This document shows, piece after piece, positions 25,269 through 34,708 of a DNA stretch of 51,964 bases (position 1 is the first letter of the stretch; every line of letters starts with the position of its first letter). The notes below the pieces were generated by a model. The model did no database searches and was not told the DNA's origin. It saw only the letters and a list, made by a program, of their open reading frames with translations. Origin of the DNA: Acidovorax soli (GTDB lineage Bacteria > Pseudomonadota > Gammaproteobacteria > Burkholderiales > Burkholderiaceae_C); assembly GCF_900107605.1 (NCBI RefSeq), contig NZ_FNQJ01000025.1, positions 1 through 51,964 on the forward strand, given 5' to 3'. A program made the position numbers and the translations under genes.

Positions 25269-25829
25269 TCACTTGACCGTCAGGTCGGCGACCAGGCGAG
25301 CCTTGTAAGCCCTTTCCCGAATTGCATCCTCGCCGTCAGTCGCCCATACAAACGTGCTCTTCCATGCCCAAACCGTTCCATCGATCCGAAGAAATCGTAG
25401 GTCACCAGCTTTACCATCCACGGTTGCGACTTGACGCTCTCCTTCGAAATCCAAGGTGAACGTATGCGTTCCTGGCTTCAACTTGAAGCGCACCATCGTG
25501 TTGGGGAGAGTCTCGGCGGCCATTGCGTTATCCGCGCTGATCTTCACAAAGCGCCCGCCATCTCCCCAGTTGCGCCGTACGACGTAGACGGTGAGCGCAT
25601 TCGGATCGGGAGTAAAGCGCTTCGCCTGAGCGTCGGCATTCAGGCTGGGGGCGGGCACCCGAGTGCACGCGACTACTCTGCCCTTACTGGTCTTGTAGCA
25701 GTATGGCGCTTCGGCGGAGGTATCGGCCCCAGTAGAGGTAGCACAACCCGCCAGCAGGCTAGCTGCCAGCACAGAGGTCAGGATCACGCAGAGGCGGCGG
25801 GTGCCTGAATATGCAGGTATTTTTGTCAT
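25269..25829 (-). CDS. Lipoprotein, DUF2846-like
   Basis: This 186-aa protein has a lipoprotein signal ending in the lipobox LLAGC (Cys about residue 29). The mature part has ALTVYVVRRNWGDGGRFVKI and LPNTMVRFKLKPGTHTFTLD, typical of DUF2846-like beta-sandwich domains. The ATG at 25829 gives a normal signal peptide; the longer frame upstream does not. It is probably anchored in the outer membrane. It follows the 85-aa membrane protein and may be the last gene of a small envelope operon downstream of czc. Confidence 0.7.
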   Translation of the reverse strand: MTKIPAYSGTRRLCVILTSVLAASLLAGCATSTGADTSAEAPYCYKTSKGRVVACTRVPAPSLNADAQAKRFTPDPNALTVYVVRRNWGDGGRFVKISADNAMAAETLPNTMVRFKLKPGTHTFTLDFEGERQVATVDGKAGDLRFLRIDGTVWAWKSTFVWATDGEDAIRERAYKARLVADLTVK

Positions 25830-25896
25830 GGATCTGTTCTTTTGCTGTGGAGGTTGTTGCGTATTGCCTGAAGCTTCATCAGCGACTCCGGTACCG

Positions 25897-26154
25897 TCAC
25901 CCACGGTCTGCCGCCTTGGATTGCATATGGCGGTGTCGCGATTTCGGTGTTTTTCGGTGTTTCAAACGCATTGCCTGTCGATCCCTCAGTCTCTTGGCCA
26001 AGCGTCGGCTGTACTTGACTCTCACCGCCATTGGCGGGTGGCGTTTGAGCCAGATACGCCGCAGCCTCCAAAACACAAACACGGAGATCAACAAGCCGAT
26101 CCAAATCCAGAACAGCTTGGCAAAGAGCGCGACCTGTGCAGCCTGCATTGACAT
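25897..26154 (-). CDS. Small membrane protein, unknown (85 aa)
   Basis: One membrane helix (about residues 6-30, LFAKLFWIWIGLLISVFVFW) is followed by a very basic tail (many Arg, Lys and His), so it is predicted inner membrane with the tail inside. AAGGAG lies 7 bp before the ATG at 26154. No family is recognised. It lies 67 bp before the lipoprotein gene on the same strand. Confidence 0.5.
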   Translation of the reverse strand: MSMQAAQVALFAKLFWIWIGLLISVFVFWRLRRIWLKRHPPMAVRVKYSRRLAKRLRDRQAMRLKHRKTPKSRHRHMQSKAADRG

Positions 26155-26312
26155 GGATCGCTCCTTTTTGGCCTCCAGCACAGGCATGTTGCCGATGGGC
26201 GGTCCGACCTCGCCGATATGTAGTCAGCTGCTTTGACGTGAACGGACTGCGGAAAGTGGGATCACTTCTGGAGGCGTTGCGAAGGCGATCCCCCCCAGCC
26301 GGCCTTCGTGTA

Positions 26313-26693
26313 CTACTTCAGCGTGAAGCGAACGGAGGCAACCGACTTGCCGGCCTTCGAGACGGCGACGACGGCTTTGGTACCTGCGGGAACCTTGAAG
26401 CTGCCCGACGCTTCCAGCTTGCCGTCGCCGACCTGGAGCTGAACTTCCTGCTTCTCGCTGCCAGCCAGCAGAGTGACCTTGGCTGTCATCCCCGTCACAG
26501 CAACGGGCTTCCCGTGGTCGCGCATATAGAGCTGCAGTTTGTCGGCGCTAGCAACGAATTCGTACTCGACCTCCTTGGCTTCTGCAACAGCACCACCGTG
26601 CATCGGCTTTAGGTCGTGACCGTGATTGTCCGCAGCGAAGGCTGCGCCCGAGATCGACACTGACAGGGCGAGAATGAGTTGGGAGAGTTTCAT
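26313..26693 (-). CDS. Periplasmic protein linked to czcCBA
   Basis: This 126-aa protein has a signal peptide (KLSQLILALSVSISGAAFA) and a mature N-terminus with NHGHDLKPMHGG, a His/Met metal-binding-like motif. The rest is beta-rich (QLYMRDHGKPVAVTGMTAKV, GSFKVPAGTKAVVAVSKAG). It starts 64 bp after czcA on the same strand with an AAGGAA site, so it is probably part of the czc operon and may bind or hand over metal in the periplasm. The N-terminal half of CzcB has a similar HGG pattern, so the two may be related. Confidence 0.65.
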   Translation of the reverse strand: MKLSQLILALSVSISGAAFAADNHGHDLKPMHGGAVAEAKEVEYEFVASADKLQLYMRDHGKPVAVTGMTAKVTLLAGSEKQEVQLQVGDGKLEASGSFKVPAGTKAVVAVSKAGKSVASVRFTLK

Positions 26694-26756
26694 GACAGTT
26701 CCTTTGGGGTTGGAGAAAAGGGACGGTCCCACGATCAGCGAGCGGGACCGTTTCAA

Positions 26757-29700
26757 CTACGCGGACGCGGACACGTCTGGGGGATGCGAGGGCTCAGCGG
26801 ACACGTCCTCGTCTTCCTCATCGGGCCGGTGGGCCAGACGGTAAAGAATCGGCAGCACGAGAAGCGTGAGCAGCGTGGACGAGAGAATTCCGCCGATCAC
26901 CACGGTGGCCAGGGGACGCTGGACTTCAGCGCCGGTGCCTGTCGCAATGGCCATTGGAATGAAGCCCAGCGAGGCCACCAGGGCAGTCATCAGAACCGGC
27001 CGTAGCCGGGTGAGCGCGCCGTCACGGATTGCTTCGTCAAGACCAACGCCGCCTTCCCTCAAGCTGCGGATGTACGAAATCATCACCAGACCATTGAGCA
27101 CGGCCACCCCAGAAAGCGCGATGAAGCCGACAGCCGCAGAGATAGACATCGGAATGTCGCGAAGCCAAAGCGCCAGGATGCCCCCCGTCAAAGCGAATGG
27201 GATGCCAGTGAAGACCAGCAGACCATCCTTGACGTTGCCGAACATAGCGAATAGCAGCACGAAAACCAGCAGCAGGGACACCGGCACGACGACCTGCAGG
27301 CGCTGCGTGGCCGACTGCAAGTTCTCGAAGGTTCCGCCCCAGCTCGTCCAATAGCCGGTAGGAATCTTGATCTGGGCCAGGCCTTTCTCAGCCTCTGCGA
27401 CGAAAGAGCCCACATCGCGCCCGCGCACGTTGGTGCTCACGACGATGCGGCGCTTGCCGTTCTCTCGGCTCACCTGGTTGGGGCCAGGAGCAAGCTCGAA
27501 TGTTGCTACCTCGCCCAGCGGGATGAAGTTCGTTTTGGCCTCTGTCCCATTGGCAGAACGCGGCAGCGGGATAGGAAGGCGCTTCATCCCTTCGAGATCG
27601 TTGCGCAGGGATTCAGGCAGACGAACCAGGATGTCGAATCTGCGGTCGCCCTCGAACATAGTGCCGGCCTCGCGTCCACCGATAGCGGTGGCCACGGTGT
27701 CTTGAATGTCGGCAACGTTCAGACCATAGCGAGCAGCCTTCTGGCGGTCGATATTCACGGTGAGCATCGGAAGCCCCGTCGTCTGCTCAACCTTCACCTC
27801 AGAGGAGCCCTGAATCTTCTGCAGCATTGCGGAGACTTCTTCTGCGGACTTGTTCAGGACATCCATGTCGTCACCGAAGATCTTCACGGCTACGTCACTG
27901 CGCACCCCGGAGATCAGCTCGTTAAAGCGCAGCTGAATGGGCTGGGAGAACTCATAGTTGTTGCCCGGGATTTTCCCGATGACTTCCTGAATCGCCGCGA
28001 GTAGTTCGTCGCGGGTTTTTCGAGGTTCGGGCCATTCGGCCATTGGCTTGAGCATGATGTACCCGTCCGAAATGTTCGGCGGCATGGGGTCCGAGGCAAT
28101 CTCCGCAGTACCGGTTCTGGCGAAGATGCGCTCGATCTCGGGGAACTTCTCTTTCAAGGTCCTTTCAATCTGCTGCTGCATTTGGACTGACTGGGAAAGG
28201 CTGGTACCCGGGATGCGCAGCGCCTGGATCGCAAAGTCGCCTTCATTGAGATTGGGCACAAATTCGCTGCCCATGCGCGTGGCGATCAACCCGCACAAGA
28301 CCACAGCAACTGCAGCTGCGGTCAGTACGACCGCCTTGGCGGCCATGACACGGTCGAGCAGTGGACCATACAAGCGCTTGGCATGGCCCAGCAGGAAGTT
28401 TTCCTTCTCGCTGACCCGATTGCCGATGAACAGGGCCACCGCTGCGGGGACGAATGTCACCGACAGAATCATGGCGCCCAGCAGTGCCGCGACCACCGTG
28501 AATGCCATGGGGTGGAACATCTTCCCTTCAACGCCTGTCAGCGCGAAGATGGGCAGGTACACCACCATGATGATGAGCTGTCCGAACAGCAATGGACGCC
28601 TTGACTCCTGGGATGCCAAAAATACCTCATGGAAGCGCTCAGCCCGCGTCAGTGGCCGACCGTGGTGCGCTTGTGCATGGGCAAGTCTCCGTACGCAGTT
28701 CTCAACGATCACCACCGCTCCGTCGATGATGATGCCGAAGTCCAACGCTCCCAGGCTCATCAGGTTGGCGCTCACCTTGTACTGAACCATACCCGTGAAG
28801 GTAAAAAGCATCGACAAGGGGATGACCATTGCCGTGATGATGGCGGCACGGATGTTGCCCAGAAAGAGGAACAGGATCACGATCACCAGAACCGCGCCTT
28901 CCAGCAGGTTCTTCTTCACCGTACTGATGGCTTTGTCAACAAGCACGGTACGGTCGTAGACTGTCACCGCGTGTACCCCCTCTGGGAGGCTCTTGTTGAC
29001 TTCCAACATCTTCTTGTCCACCGCCTGCGAGACAGTCCGGCTGTTCTCGCCGATCAGCATGAACACCGTGCCGAGGACCACTTCGCGCCCGTTGTCTGTT
29101 GCAGCACCTGTGCGCAGTTCCCGGCCAATGCCAACTTCTGCCACGTCGCGAACGCGCACAGGAACACCGTTGGCGCTGCTGAGGATCACGTTACCGATGT
29201 CTTCCAGCGACTTCACCTGACCAGGTGCACGAATCAGATACTGCTCGCCACGCTTTTCGATATAGCCCGCGCCCACATTGCCGTTGTTGCGGTCCAGCGC
29301 AGTGACCACATCCTGCAGTGTCACGCCCAGAGAAGCCAGGCGTTCAGGGATGGGCGCGATCTGGTATTCCTTGGCAAAGCCGCCAATGGAATTGATCTCG
29401 GTCACGCCAGGAACATTTCGCAGCTGTGGCTTGATGATCCAGTCCTGAATCTCGCGCAGGTCTGTCGCGGTATAGGGCGAGCCGTCGGGCTTCTTCGCCC
29501 CGTCCTTGGTTTCGACAGTCCAGAGATAGATTTCGCCCAGCCCGGTCGAGATGGGCCCCAGCGCTGGCGTGATGCCGGCAGGCAGCTTGTCGCGCGCCTC
29601 CTGGATACGCTCGTTGACGAGCTGCCGAGCAAAATAGATGTCGGTTCCGTCTTTAAAAATGACGGTCACCTGCGACAGACCGTACCGCGAAAGCGACCTG

Positions 29701-29945
29701 GTCTGCTCCAGGTTTGGCAGGCCAGCCATGACCGTCTCGATGGGGTATGTAACCCGCTGCTCAGTCTCCAAAGGCGAGTAGCCTGCGGCCTGGGTGTTGA
29801 TCTGAACCTGGACGTTCGTGATGTCAGGGACCGCATCGATAGGCAGCTTTTGGTAGCTGAAGACGCCAAGCGCCGCCATGCCCAGGGCCGCTAGAAGCAC
29901 CAACCATCGCTGTTCGATCGAGAATCGAATGAGTTTTTCAAACAT
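26757..29945 (-). CDS. czcA: CzcA, heavy-metal RND efflux pump
   Basis: This 1062-aa inner-membrane proton antiporter is of the HME-RND family. The motif DFGIIIDGAVVIVEN at 402-416 contains the two Asp and the Glu (402, 408, 415) required for proton-driven Co/Zn/Cd export in CzcA. It has 12 membrane helices and two large periplasmic loops. The last 20 residues are acidic (DEEDEDVSAEPS). It follows czcB after 15 bp and works with CzcB and CzcC as a transenvelope pump. CzcA rather than CusA is supported by the DFG-IDGAVVI.EN motif. Confidence 0.95.
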   Translation of the reverse strand: MFEKLIRFSIEQRWLVLLAALGMAALGVFSYQKLPIDAVPDITNVQVQINTQAAGYSPLETEQRVTYPIETVMAGLPNLEQTRSLSRYGLSQVTVIFKDGTDIYFARQLVNERIQEARDKLPAGITPALGPISTGLGEIYLWTVETKDGAKKPDGSPYTATDLREIQDWIIKPQLRNVPGVTEINSIGGFAKEYQIAPIPERLASLGVTLQDVVTALDRNNGNVGAGYIEKRGEQYLIRAPGQVKSLEDIGNVILSSANGVPVRVRDVAEVGIGRELRTGAATDNGREVVLGTVFMLIGENSRTVSQAVDKKMLEVNKSLPEGVHAVTVYDRTVLVDKAISTVKKNLLEGAVLVIVILFLFLGNIRAAIITAMVIPLSMLFTFTGMVQYKVSANLMSLGALDFGIIIDGAVVIVENCVRRLAHAQAHHGRPLTRAERFHEVFLASQESRRPLLFGQLIIMVVYLPIFALTGVEGKMFHPMAFTVVAALLGAMILSVTFVPAAVALFIGNRVSEKENFLLGHAKRLYGPLLDRVMAAKAVVLTAAAVAVVLCGLIATRMGSEFVPNLNEGDFAIQALRIPGTSLSQSVQMQQQIERTLKEKFPEIERIFARTGTAEIASDPMPPNISDGYIMLKPMAEWPEPRKTRDELLAAIQEVIGKIPGNNYEFSQPIQLRFNELISGVRSDVAVKIFGDDMDVLNKSAEEVSAMLQKIQGSSEVKVEQTTGLPMLTVNIDRQKAARYGLNVADIQDTVATAIGGREAGTMFEGDRRFDILVRLPESLRNDLEGMKRLPIPLPRSANGTEAKTNFIPLGEVATFELAPGPNQVSRENGKRRIVVSTNVRGRDVGSFVAEAEKGLAQIKIPTGYWTSWGGTFENLQSATQRLQVVVPVSLLLVFVLLFAMFGNVKDGLLVFTGIPFALTGGILALWLRDIPMSISAAVGFIALSGVAVLNGLVMISYIRSLREGGVGLDEAIRDGALTRLRPVLMTALVASLGFIPMAIATGTGAEVQRPLATVVIGGILSSTLLTLLVLPILYRLAHRPDEEDEDVSAEPSHPPDVSASA

Positions 29946-29960
29946 GTATGCGCTCCGCGA

Positions 29961-31577
29961 TCAGTGCGTGTGTTCGGCAGATCCCTTGCCGAGTTCAGAC
30001 TTCACGACGAAGCTGCCGGTCGAGGCGTAGGGCATACCGGCTTTGAGACCCGAGAGGACTTCGACCCGCTTGCCATCGCTTCGGCCCAGCTTCACGGGTT
30101 GAGCGATAAAGCCTCCATCAACCTTGAGGAAGACCACCGGCTTTTCCCCGACGTTTTGGACGGCGTCGGCCGAGATGGTTACAGGCGCTGCCGTTTCTTC
30201 GGACACCACCTCAACATTGACGAACAGGCCGGGGCGCCAAGCGCCCTTGGGGTTGTCAAGAACCACGCGGGCTTTTGCCGTGCGGGTTTGCTCGCCAATG
30301 AGCGCTCCTACAAAAGCGACAGTGCCTGTGGCCGAGGCGTCAAAGGCTGTGGCCTTGATCGTGACCTTTTCGCCCACGCGCACCGATGGCAGATCCTTCG
30401 CCGGAACGTTGATCTCAGCCCAAACCTGAGAAAGGTCCGAGATGGTGAAAACCGCAGTATCTTCCTTCACGGCTTCGCCGAGACTGAGGTGCTTCTCGAT
30501 GACAATGCCATCAAAGGGCGCTCGCAACTCGATACGGTTCAGTCCTGCTACCGACGAGGCGGACAGGCCCATCGCGCTCAGTTTCTGATTGGCGTTGGCT
30601 ACTGCGACCTCTGCTTCGCTCAAGGCCTGCTTGGCCTGCAGGTAGTCCTGCTCGGCAGACACCTTCTGCTCCCACAGCTTTTTTTCTCGCTCGTAGGTGG
30701 TCTTTGCCAGCGTTAAGCGCTTTTGGGCCGTCTGCAGCTCGCTGCGTTGCTCGGAAGCAGTCGGGCTCGCGATCACCGCCAAAACTTGTCCTTTCTTGAC
30801 CACTTGGCCCAAGCTGGCATTGACGCTTTCCACGACTCCCGCAAGCCGGGGAACAACGTGAGACGTGCGATCTTCGTTCAAGCGTATCTCCCCGGGAAGG
30901 AGCAACGCCGTCTTGATGTTGGCTTTGACCGCATTGTCCAGGCTGATGGATGCAGCCTTAATCTGGGCATCGGTCAGTTCGATCTTTCCTTCTTCCTTGC
31001 TCATCACGAACATGAAAGGCTCTGTGGCAGTCTGCGCAATGATCTCGATGTCGAACGAATGGGGTTCAGCAACGATCTCTCGGCTGACAAGACTGTCTTT
31101 TTCAGCGGCAAACGTCAGTTTCTGCTTTTCATCTGTCGGGCGGGTCACAGTTGCCGTGACCGTTGCAGCATTCAGGGGCAGCGGTTTATCTTTGTCGGAC
31201 AGCCAGATTCGCAGTCGAGGCTCGCCACCGTCTTCAGACAACAATGCTTCCAAGCTGAAGTCGCCTTCCTTGAACACGGTACCGCCATGTGGTCCCTTGG
31301 CTTCGCTCTTTTCATGGTGTTCACCATCGGCATGCCCCTTGTCATCGTCGTGGCCCTTTTCGCTACCCTTGCCATGGTGCTCGCCGTCGCCGTGTCCCTT
31401 GGCCTCGGTATGGCCGCCGTGCCCGTGGCCATCGTCCTCGGTGGCTGCGGCTCTGGGCTTGCCGCCACCTTGCAAGATGAAGGTTCCCGCGCCGACCCCT
31501 ATTGCGAGGACTACTGCAATGGCGATCAGGTGTTTTTTACTGATGGTGGATTTGCTGGAGTTCGTGTTCATGGTCAT
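29961..31577 (-). CDS. czcB: CzcB, periplasmic adaptor of the RND pump
   Basis: This 538-aa membrane-fusion protein has an N-terminal membrane anchor (HLIAIAVVLAIGVGAGTFIL), then a His/Asp-rich segment (residues 45-98, 11 His) and GPHGGTVF. The usual lipoyl, coiled-coil and beta-barrel domains follow (PRLAGVVESVNASLGQVVKKGQ; RIELRAPFDGIVIEKHLSLG). Its C-terminus ends AEHTH. The ATG at 31571 may be used instead of 31577. It lies 2 bp after the czcC stop. Confidence 0.95.
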   Translation of the reverse strand: MTMNTNSSKSTISKKHLIAIAVVLAIGVGAGTFILQGGGKPRAAATEDDGHGHGGHTEAKGHGDGEHHGKGSEKGHDDDKGHADGEHHEKSEAKGPHGGTVFKEGDFSLEALLSEDGGEPRLRIWLSDKDKPLPLNAATVTATVTRPTDEKQKLTFAAEKDSLVSREIVAEPHSFDIEIIAQTATEPFMFVMSKEEGKIELTDAQIKAASISLDNAVKANIKTALLLPGEIRLNEDRTSHVVPRLAGVVESVNASLGQVVKKGQVLAVIASPTASEQRSELQTAQKRLTLAKTTYEREKKLWEQKVSAEQDYLQAKQALSEAEVAVANANQKLSAMGLSASSVAGLNRIELRAPFDGIVIEKHLSLGEAVKEDTAVFTISDLSQVWAEINVPAKDLPSVRVGEKVTIKATAFDASATGTVAFVGALIGEQTRTAKARVVLDNPKGAWRPGLFVNVEVVSEETAAPVTISADAVQNVGEKPVVFLKVDGGFIAQPVKLGRSDGKRVEVLSGLKAGMPYASTGSFVVKSELGKGSAEHTH

Positions 31578-31579
31578 GC

Positions 31580-32935
31580 TCAGTGTTGCGTTGCGATCAG
31601 GCCGGGAACCATGCTGGCCCCGAGCAGGCGGTCGATATCAGCCGCTGCACGGTGTGCTTCGCCAAGGGCTTTAAGGTACTGGGATTTGGCTGTGAAGTAA
31701 GTGCGTTGGGCATCGAGCACTTCCAGGAAATTGAACTTACCGTTCTCGAAACCAATGGTGGCGGCGTCATAGGCCGACTTCGCACCGGGCAGAACGTCCT
31801 GCTGCAGTGACTGAACCTCTGCGGTGATCGTGGAAAGGCGCTCTTGTCCCTGCGCCACTTCGCTGTGCAGGCGCACGGAGGCTGCTTGCAGCTCATCGCG
31901 GGCCTTGTCCTCAAGTTTCAGCGCCTCCAGGAGGTTGCCTTGGTTGCGGTCGAAGATGGGAAGAGGCACAGAGACCCCGAAAAGAAGGACGTTGCGCTGC
32001 GTTTCGTTGCTGCGCTGCATGCCGACGCTGACGGTGACATCGGGCACGCGCTTGCTTAGCTCCAGGGCGGTCAATGCCTCGCGCCGATCCACCTCGATTC
32101 GCGCAAGTACCACGCCTGGCGCAGAAGAAATCAAGGGCTGGAGATCGGCGAGGCTCGGGACCGAGGGCAGGTTCTCGGCCTTGCCCTCCAGCACGGTGTA
32201 AGGCGCATCGATCCGTCCCAACAGCGCGAACAGGCGGGACAGAGCATTGCGTTGTTCGCTCGCGGCCTGGGCGAGTTCGACGCGAACGCCGGCTTCTGCA
32301 ACCCGGGCCTTGGACTCTTCCACAGGGGATACTTTGCCAGCGGCTACACGCTTTGAGACGGTATCCGTTGAGGATTTGGCCAGCGCTGCGCTGTCTCTGG
32401 CCAGTACCAATCGTTCCTGCGCAGTCAGAACATCAAAGTAAGCGGCAGCGACATTGGCCCGCACGGTGGCTTGCAGCTCGGCGAGTTGGGCTTGTGCTTG
32501 CTCGCGCGTTTTTTCGGCCGCCTTAGTGCGTGCCGCACGCTTTCCACCCAGTTCTACGGGAAGATTGAGTTGCCAGCTTTGCGTACGTGTTTTGGAGCGT
32601 GTGTCTTCCAGCGAGTACGCGAGCTCTGGATTGGGGCGCGAGCGTCCTTGAAGAACCTGTCCTTCGGTTGCCTCCCATTGGCGCTTTGCCGCAGCCACCT
32701 CCGGATTTCCCTCCAGGGCCAGTTCGATGGCCTTGGCCAGCGACAAAGGCTCAGCTGCGGCCGCTGCAGCAGACTGAGGTGCTCGTTCGCCAACGGCTGG
32801 CCCTGGTGGCAGGCCCTGGGAAAAGGCACCGCCCGAGGCGCTCAGCCATATAGCTGCGGCGCCTGCCGCGAGCTTGATCTTTCTACCGCCGCGCCATGCG
32901 TGCGGCATCTCTTGAAGGTAAGTACCCTTGAACAT
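31580..32935 (-). CDS. czcC: CzcC, outer-membrane factor
   Basis: This 451-aa TolC-type protein has two OEP repeats (LSLAKAIELALEGNPEVAAA near residue 65; a second repeat with ALTALELSKRVPDVTVSVGM). The N-terminus has a signal-like stretch (IKLAAGAAAIWLSASGGAFS) after about 20 residues. I chose the start MFKGTYLQEM at 32935 over an upstream in-frame ATG because this leaves a shorter leader. It forms the exit duct for CzcBA. Confidence 0.9.
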   Translation of the reverse strand: MFKGTYLQEMPHAWRGGRKIKLAAGAAAIWLSASGGAFSQGLPPGPAVGERAPQSAAAAAAEPLSLAKAIELALEGNPEVAAAKRQWEATEGQVLQGRSRPNPELAYSLEDTRSKTRTQSWQLNLPVELGGKRAARTKAAEKTREQAQAQLAELQATVRANVAAAYFDVLTAQERLVLARDSAALAKSSTDTVSKRVAAGKVSPVEESKARVAEAGVRVELAQAASEQRNALSRLFALLGRIDAPYTVLEGKAENLPSVPSLADLQPLISSAPGVVLARIEVDRREALTALELSKRVPDVTVSVGMQRSNETQRNVLLFGVSVPLPIFDRNQGNLLEALKLEDKARDELQAASVRLHSEVAQGQERLSTITAEVQSLQQDVLPGAKSAYDAATIGFENGKFNFLEVLDAQRTYFTAKSQYLKALGEAHRAAADIDRLLGASMVPGLIATQH

Positions 32936-33092
32936 CCGATTCTCCAGTGATTTCAAAACACGAGGGAATCGGCGGGCTGGCAACCGTGCAGCTGCCTGGC
33001 AACTCGTCAGTCACTTCAGCTGCAACACACGCAACTGCTTCCGCCGCGATGGCGGACAAGACTGAAAAAGAAAAGTGAGATGCCCCCGCCGA

Positions 33093-33452
33093 TCAGGCGA
33101 GGACGGACCACTGAGGGCGGTCAGGGGGCGTGGGCGTTACAGCCAGCAGGCGCTGGCCTGGGGAACACTCCACACGGCTGTCATGGGAAAAGGCTGGCTT
33201 TGCATCTGACCAGCTCAAGGCCCCGATACCCGCGCCATGGCAAACTGAACAGTCAACATCAAATGCATCGGCTCCCTGGCTGGACTTTTCGGCCTGACCA
33301 TTCCCGCCTTTGGCTTCATGCTGGTGTTCGTGATGCCCCAAATGCTGCGACTGCGAGGTTGAGCTCTCATGCATGCAATAAGCAGCCACCGCAGACCAGC
33401 TGAACTGGAACGGAAGCAATGCAAGCATAAGAACGGCGATCAAGCGGCGCAT
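33093..33452 (-). CDS. czcI: CzcI-like metal-responsive periplasmic protein
   Basis: This 119-aa protein has a signal peptide (MRRLIAVLMLALLPFQFSWS) followed by AAYCMHE and a His-rich segment (HLGHHEHQHEAKGG), then DCSVCHGAG. This matches the CzcI type of small proteins placed first in czc operons of Cupriavidus, which modulate induction. It lies 157 bp upstream of czcC on the same strand. Confidence 0.8.
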   Translation of the reverse strand: MRRLIAVLMLALLPFQFSWSAVAAYCMHESSTSQSQHLGHHEHQHEAKGGNGQAEKSSQGADAFDVDCSVCHGAGIGALSWSDAKPAFSHDSRVECSPGQRLLAVTPTPPDRPQWSVLA

Positions 33453-33526
33453 TTTTGAAGTCTAGCATGCGTCATGAAGGGCGCGCTCGGGCGTGGATGG
33501 CCGCTGAGGAGCGCTAAGTTTAGAAA

Positions 33527-33865
33527 TCAGCGACCGCCGCCGTAAAGGTCCTGAAGAGCCTTCTTTTCAGCTGCCGACATGTTGAGAAATTCCTGTTGAA
33601 CTTGCTCACGGGTCTTCGTTGCGCCCGTTGCTTTGACGGGCAACGCACCCCCGCGTGAAAGGGTCGCCAGCGTGCCATCCCGGCGCGCTACTTCGACAGC
33701 CTGAAGCACATCGCCACGGGACATTGTGCTCTGCATGTGGTCGGGATGGGTGGTCATGCCCACTTCGCCGTCGGCGGGATGGTACAGCGACGAGGCAGAT
33801 GCCAATCCTGGAGCCGCGATAGCGAAGGCAATCAAAGTGAGCGTGAGGGGTTTGCGAACGGTCAT
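33527..33865 (-). CDS. DUF4148 domain small secreted protein
   Basis: This 112-aa protein has a signal peptide (LTLIAFAIAAPGLASA). The mature part has STMSRGDVLQAVEVARRDGT and REQVQQEFLNMSAAEKKALQ, typical of DUF4148 proteins, which are abundant in Burkholderiales. It is divergent from czcR across 156 bp and sits upstream of czcI, so it may share the metal control. The function is unknown. Confidence 0.8.
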   Translation of the reverse strand: MTVRKPLTLTLIAFAIAAPGLASASSLYHPADGEVGMTTHPDHMQSTMSRGDVLQAVEVARRDGTLATLSRGGALPVKATGATKTREQVQQEFLNMSAAEKKALQDLYGGGR

Positions 33866-33972
33866 GGTGTTGTCCCTTGATTTGAATCAGCCCTCGGCGA
33901 TTTGCCGGGACTATGCCTTTCGACACGAGGAGACTGTAAAAATCCGCGCGCGACACTGCGCCCACCGCCAGA

Positions 33973-33986
33973 TTACAAATTCGTAA
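33973..33986. promoter_or_regulatory. Candidate CzcR/CopR-type box
   Basis: TTAC-AAATTC-GTAA forms an inverted repeat of TTAC with 6-nt spacing, 36 bp upstream of the czcR start, with a further ACTACAAAC at 33987-33995. Response regulators of this class bind such dyads; autoregulation and control of the divergent gene are inference. Confidence 0.35.
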
Positions 33987-34021
33987 ACTACAAACGCGCC
34001 ACATTCTTCGAGAATGGCGGC

Positions 34022-34708
34022 ATGAAAATTCTGCTCATCGAAGACGAAGTCAAGCTGGCCGAGTATCTGCGCAAGGGCCTGGGAGAGATCGGCTACGTGG
34101 TAGACGTTGCACACAACGGGGTGGATGGCCTTCACATGGCTCTGGAAGGCGTGCACGATCTGCTGGTCTTGGACGCGATGCTCCCAGGGATCGACGGCTT
34201 CAGCCTTCTAACGGCCTTTCGCAAGACCAAGCAGACCCCGGTCTTGATGTTGACAGCAAGGGTCAGCGTCGAGGATCGGGTATTGGGACTCAAGACGGGT
34301 GCCGACGACTATCTGGTCAAGCCCTTTGCGTTTTCCGAACTGAGCGCCCGCATCCAGGTGCTGCTGCGGCGGACCCATGGCGCGCGGGATGCCGCAGAGC
34401 CCACGCAACTGCGGTTGGGCGACCTGGAATTAGACCTGGTACGGCGCAAAGCGTCCCGGTGTGGCCAGCGCTTGGAGTTGACTGCGAAGGAGTTTCTGCT
34501 GCTGACTCTGTTTCTGAGAAGAAAAGGCGAAGTGCTTTCTCGCACTGAGATCGCTGAGCAGGTGTGGGACATGAATTTCGACAGCGATACCAGCGTAGTG
34601 GAAGTCGCGATCCGGCGCCTCCGTACCAAGATCGATGTTCCGTTTGGCACTGCGCTGCTCCACACCATTCGCGGCATGGGATACGTGATGGAGGACCGCA
34701 ACGGATGA
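34022..34708 (+). CDS. czcR: CzcR/CopR-type response regulator
   Basis: This 228-aa OmpR-family regulator has receiver residues including the phosphoacceptor Asp51 in LLVLDAMLPGIDGF and Lys in DDYLVKPFAF. The C-terminal winged helix has LELTAKEFLLLTLFLRRKGE and VVEVAIRRLRTKID. It is encoded 4 bp overlapping with its sensor kinase and next to czc genes, so it is the likely activator of czcICBA and perhaps cadA. The start at 34022 (MKILLIEDE) is the family norm. Confidence 0.9.
   Translation: MKILLIEDEVKLAEYLRKGLGEIGYVVDVAHNGVDGLHMALEGVHDLLVLDAMLPGIDGFSLLTAFRKTKQTPVLMLTARVSVEDRVLGLKTGADDYLVKPFAFSELSARIQVLLRRTHGARDAAEPTQLRLGDLELDLVRRKASRCGQRLELTAKEFLLLTLFLRRKGEVLSRTEIAEQVWDMNFDSDTSVVEVAIRRLRTKIDVPFGTALLHTIRGMGYVMEDRNG

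Noticed and set aside
28629..29894. 421-codon plus-strand frame inside czcA
   Set aside because: Shadow of the well-supported czcA on the other strand; rich in His, Gln and Asp without any motif.
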